Positions 4,505 through 5,964 of a DNA stretch of 5,964 nucleotides are shown here, piece by piece. Origin of the DNA: SAR86 cluster bacterium (lineage in GTDB: Bacteria; Pseudomonadota; Gammaproteobacteria; Pseudomonadales; Azotimanducaceae); the NCBI GenBank assembly GCA_013204195.1, contig JABMOJ010000340.1:1-5964 (forward strand), in the 5' to 3' direction. The stretch's first letter is position 1. Every line of letters begins with the position of its first letter. The translations under genes and the position numbers were made by a program. The notes under the pieces are model-generated. The model saw only the letters and a program-made list of their open reading frames with translations. It ran no database searches and was not told the origin of the DNA.

Positions 4505-5964
4505 TTAACCGTGCGCTTCTTTTAGATCAACTTCATCTGGATGAGAAAATGTATGGTATGGCGCAGGTGATGGAATCGTCCATTCCAGACCATGAGCACC
4601 TTCCCAGACTTGCGCAGTCGCTTTCTTACCCGTCCTGATACACTTAATCACAATGAACAGGAACAACAGCTGCGAGAACCCAAACAAGAACGCACCGATA
4701 CTAGACACCATATTATAGTCGGCAAACTGGAGCGCATAGTCAGGAACTCGACGTGGCATACCGGCTAAACCAATAAAGTGTTGTGGGAAGAAGGTAACGT
4801 TGACGCCCACAAATGATAACCAGAAGTGAGTTTTGCCCAAGGTCTCGTCGTACATATTGCCGGTCCATTTTGGCAGCCAGTAGTATACCGCCGCCATGAT
4901 CGAGAAGATCGAACCTGGTACTAAGACATAGTGGAAGTGAGCGACCACAAAATAGGTGTCCTGATACTGGAAGTCTGCAGGCGCTATGGACAACATCAGC
5001 CCCGACAAGCCGCCGATGGTGAACAAAATCACAAACGCGATGGCGAATAGCATAGGCGTTTCAAAGCTCATTGAACCCTGCCACATCGTTGCCACCCAGT
5101 TGAACACTTTCACACCGGTCGGTACCGCGATCAGCATGGTCGCGTACATGAAATAAAGCTCGCCCGCTAAAGGCATACCCACTGTGAACATGTGGTGAGC
5201 CCAGACGATGAAAGACAAAAAGGCGATCGACGAGGTCGCATAGACCATTGAGGCATAGCCAAACAGGCGCTTACGGGCAAACGTCGGGATAATCGCTGAG
5301 ACGACACCAAACGCCGGCAGAATCATTATATAGACCTCCGGGTGACCGAAGAACCAAAATACATGCTGGAACAGCACCGGATCACCACCACCGCCGGCAT
5401 TAAAGAATGCCGTGCCGAAGTGAATATCCATCAACATCATTGTCACCACACCCGCCAAAACAGGCATCACCGCGATCAGCAAGTACGCCGTAATCAACCA
5501 GGTCCAGACAAACAGTGGCATCTGCATCAGCGTCATGCCAGGTGCACGCAGGTTCAAGATAGTAACAACAACGTTAATAGAACCCATGATGGATGAAATA
5601 CCCATCAAGTGAACCGCAAAGATAAAGAACGTAACGCTCGGTGGCGCAAAGTCGGTAGACAAAGGTGCATAGAACGTCCAGCCAAAGTTAGGACCGCCGC
5701 CATCCATGAACAAGGTGCTTGCCAGCATAGTGAAAGCAAACGGCAGTATCCAAAAGCTGTAGTTATTCATTCTCGGTAACGCCATGTCAGGCGCGCCAAT
5801 CATCATCGGTACCAACCAGTTAGCCAGACCCACAAAGGCAGGCATGACGGCACCAAACACCATGATCAAACCGTGCATGGTCGTCATCTGGTTAAAGAAC
5901 GCGGGCTCGATGAGCTGCTGGACAGGAGAATTCCGTTGAGGATGACCTTGTTGATGTGAACAAA
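4505..5964 (-). CDS. ctaD: Cytochrome c oxidase subunit I (CtaD/CoxA), 5'-truncated by the window edge
   Basis: This catalytic subunit of the A-family heme-copper oxidase reduces O2 to water at heme a3-CuB and pumps protons. Residues are numbered from the internal Met at 5887, which is not the true start. Heme a ligands are H5 (MTTMHG) and H319; heme a3 ligand is H317 (AHFHY); CuB ligands are H182 (GHPEVY), H231 and H232; the His-Tyr crosslink Tyr is Y186. Proton-path residues are all present: D34 and N41 (GAPDMALPRMNN), E184 and K260 (PTGVK), making this an A1-type enzyme. R379-R380 (GMPRRVPDY) fit the heme propionate arginines. The frame is open past Met 5887, and QQLIEPAFFNQ just upstream still fits the family. 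Beyond about 5926 to the window end the in-frame residues are polar and do not look like the end of helix 1. The first helix and N-terminus are outside the window; ctaC/coxB would be expected beyond. The stop TAA is 22 bases before ctaG. Confidence 0.97.
   Translation of the reverse strand, partial: CSHQQGHPQRNSPVQQLIEPAFFNQMTTMHGLIMVFGAVMPAFVGLANWLVPMMIGAPDMALPRMNNYSFWILPFAFTMLASTLFMDGGGPNFGWTFYAPLSTDFAPPSVTFFIFAVHLMGISSIMGSINVVVTILNLRAPGMTLMQMPLFVWTWLITAYLLIAVMPVLAGVVTMMLMDIHFGTAFFNAGGGGDPVLFQHVFWFFGHPEVYIMILPAFGVVSAIIPTFARKRLFGYASMVYATSSIAFLSFIVWAHHMFTVGMPLAGELYFMYATMLIAVPTGVKVFNWVATMWQGSMSFETPMLFAIAFVILFTIGGLSGLMLSIAPADFQYQDTYFVVAHFHYVLVPGSIFSIMAAVYYWLPKWTGNMYDETLGKTHFWLSFVGVNVTFFPQHFIGLAGMPRRVPDYALQFADYNMVSSIGAFLFGFSQLLFLFIVIKCIRTGKKATAQVWEGAHGLEWTIPSPAPYHTFSHPDEVDLKEAHG

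Noticed and set aside
5342..5596. 84-codon plus-strand open frame inside ctaD
   Set aside because: His/Gln/Arg-rich translation with no family resemblance, antisense to a strongly conserved part of subunit I; a shadow frame.

Overview
The window holds most of an aa3-type (A-family) cytochrome c oxidase locus. Gene content and order match the layout known from Pseudomonas and other Gammaproteobacteria: coxB, coxA, cox11, coxC, DUF2909, SURF1, small membrane protein, COX15, COX10, SCO. Base composition is roughly balanced and codon use looks even. I infer a free-living aerobic gammaproteobacterium, possibly marine, and cannot name a genus. All genes are chromosomal housekeeping types. I see no mobile element, tRNA, rRNA or CRISPR array.

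All genes but one lie on the minus strand, so the text follows the direction of transcription, from high to low coordinates. The right edge (5964 to 4505) is ctaD (subunit I), cut at its 5' end. It is followed by ctaG/cox11 (CuB insertion) and ctaE (subunit III), with gaps of 22 and 33 bases. A strong intrinsic terminator at 2901-2934 closes this structural block. A short two-helix DUF2909 protein (2534-2767) is encoded on the plus strand, convergent with ctaE and divergent from SURF1. The second minus-strand block is the assembly block. SURF1 overlaps by four bases a membrane-anchored, thioredoxin/SCO-like protein with a CxxxC motif. After a 94-base gap come ctaB (heme O synthase, GTG start) and the first 19 codons of a gene that by position is SCO1/SenC.

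Together the products make and assemble the terminal oxidase. CtaD carries heme a, heme a3 and CuB; CtaE is the third core subunit. Cox11 and SCO-type proteins deliver copper, SURF1 assists heme/centre assembly, and CtaB farnesylates heme B to heme O.

The main oddities are five. (1) No ctaA/COX15 (heme A synthase) lies between the CxxxC protein and ctaB, its usual place. (2) The last ~38 bases of the window stop resembling CtaD exactly beside a GAATTC site, which suggests a contig-end or chimeric artefact. (3) Overlapping opposed -10 elements lie between SURF1 and the DUF2909 gene. (4) A seven-residue mini-ORF with a good Shine-Dalgarno abuts the SURF1 start. (5) The small CxxxC protein resembles SCO but seems to lack the copper-binding histidine. 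I do not see a wholly new system; this is a known locus with local departures from the usual pattern. The longest stretch without a gene is 2768-2985 (218 bases), which holds only the ctaE terminator.
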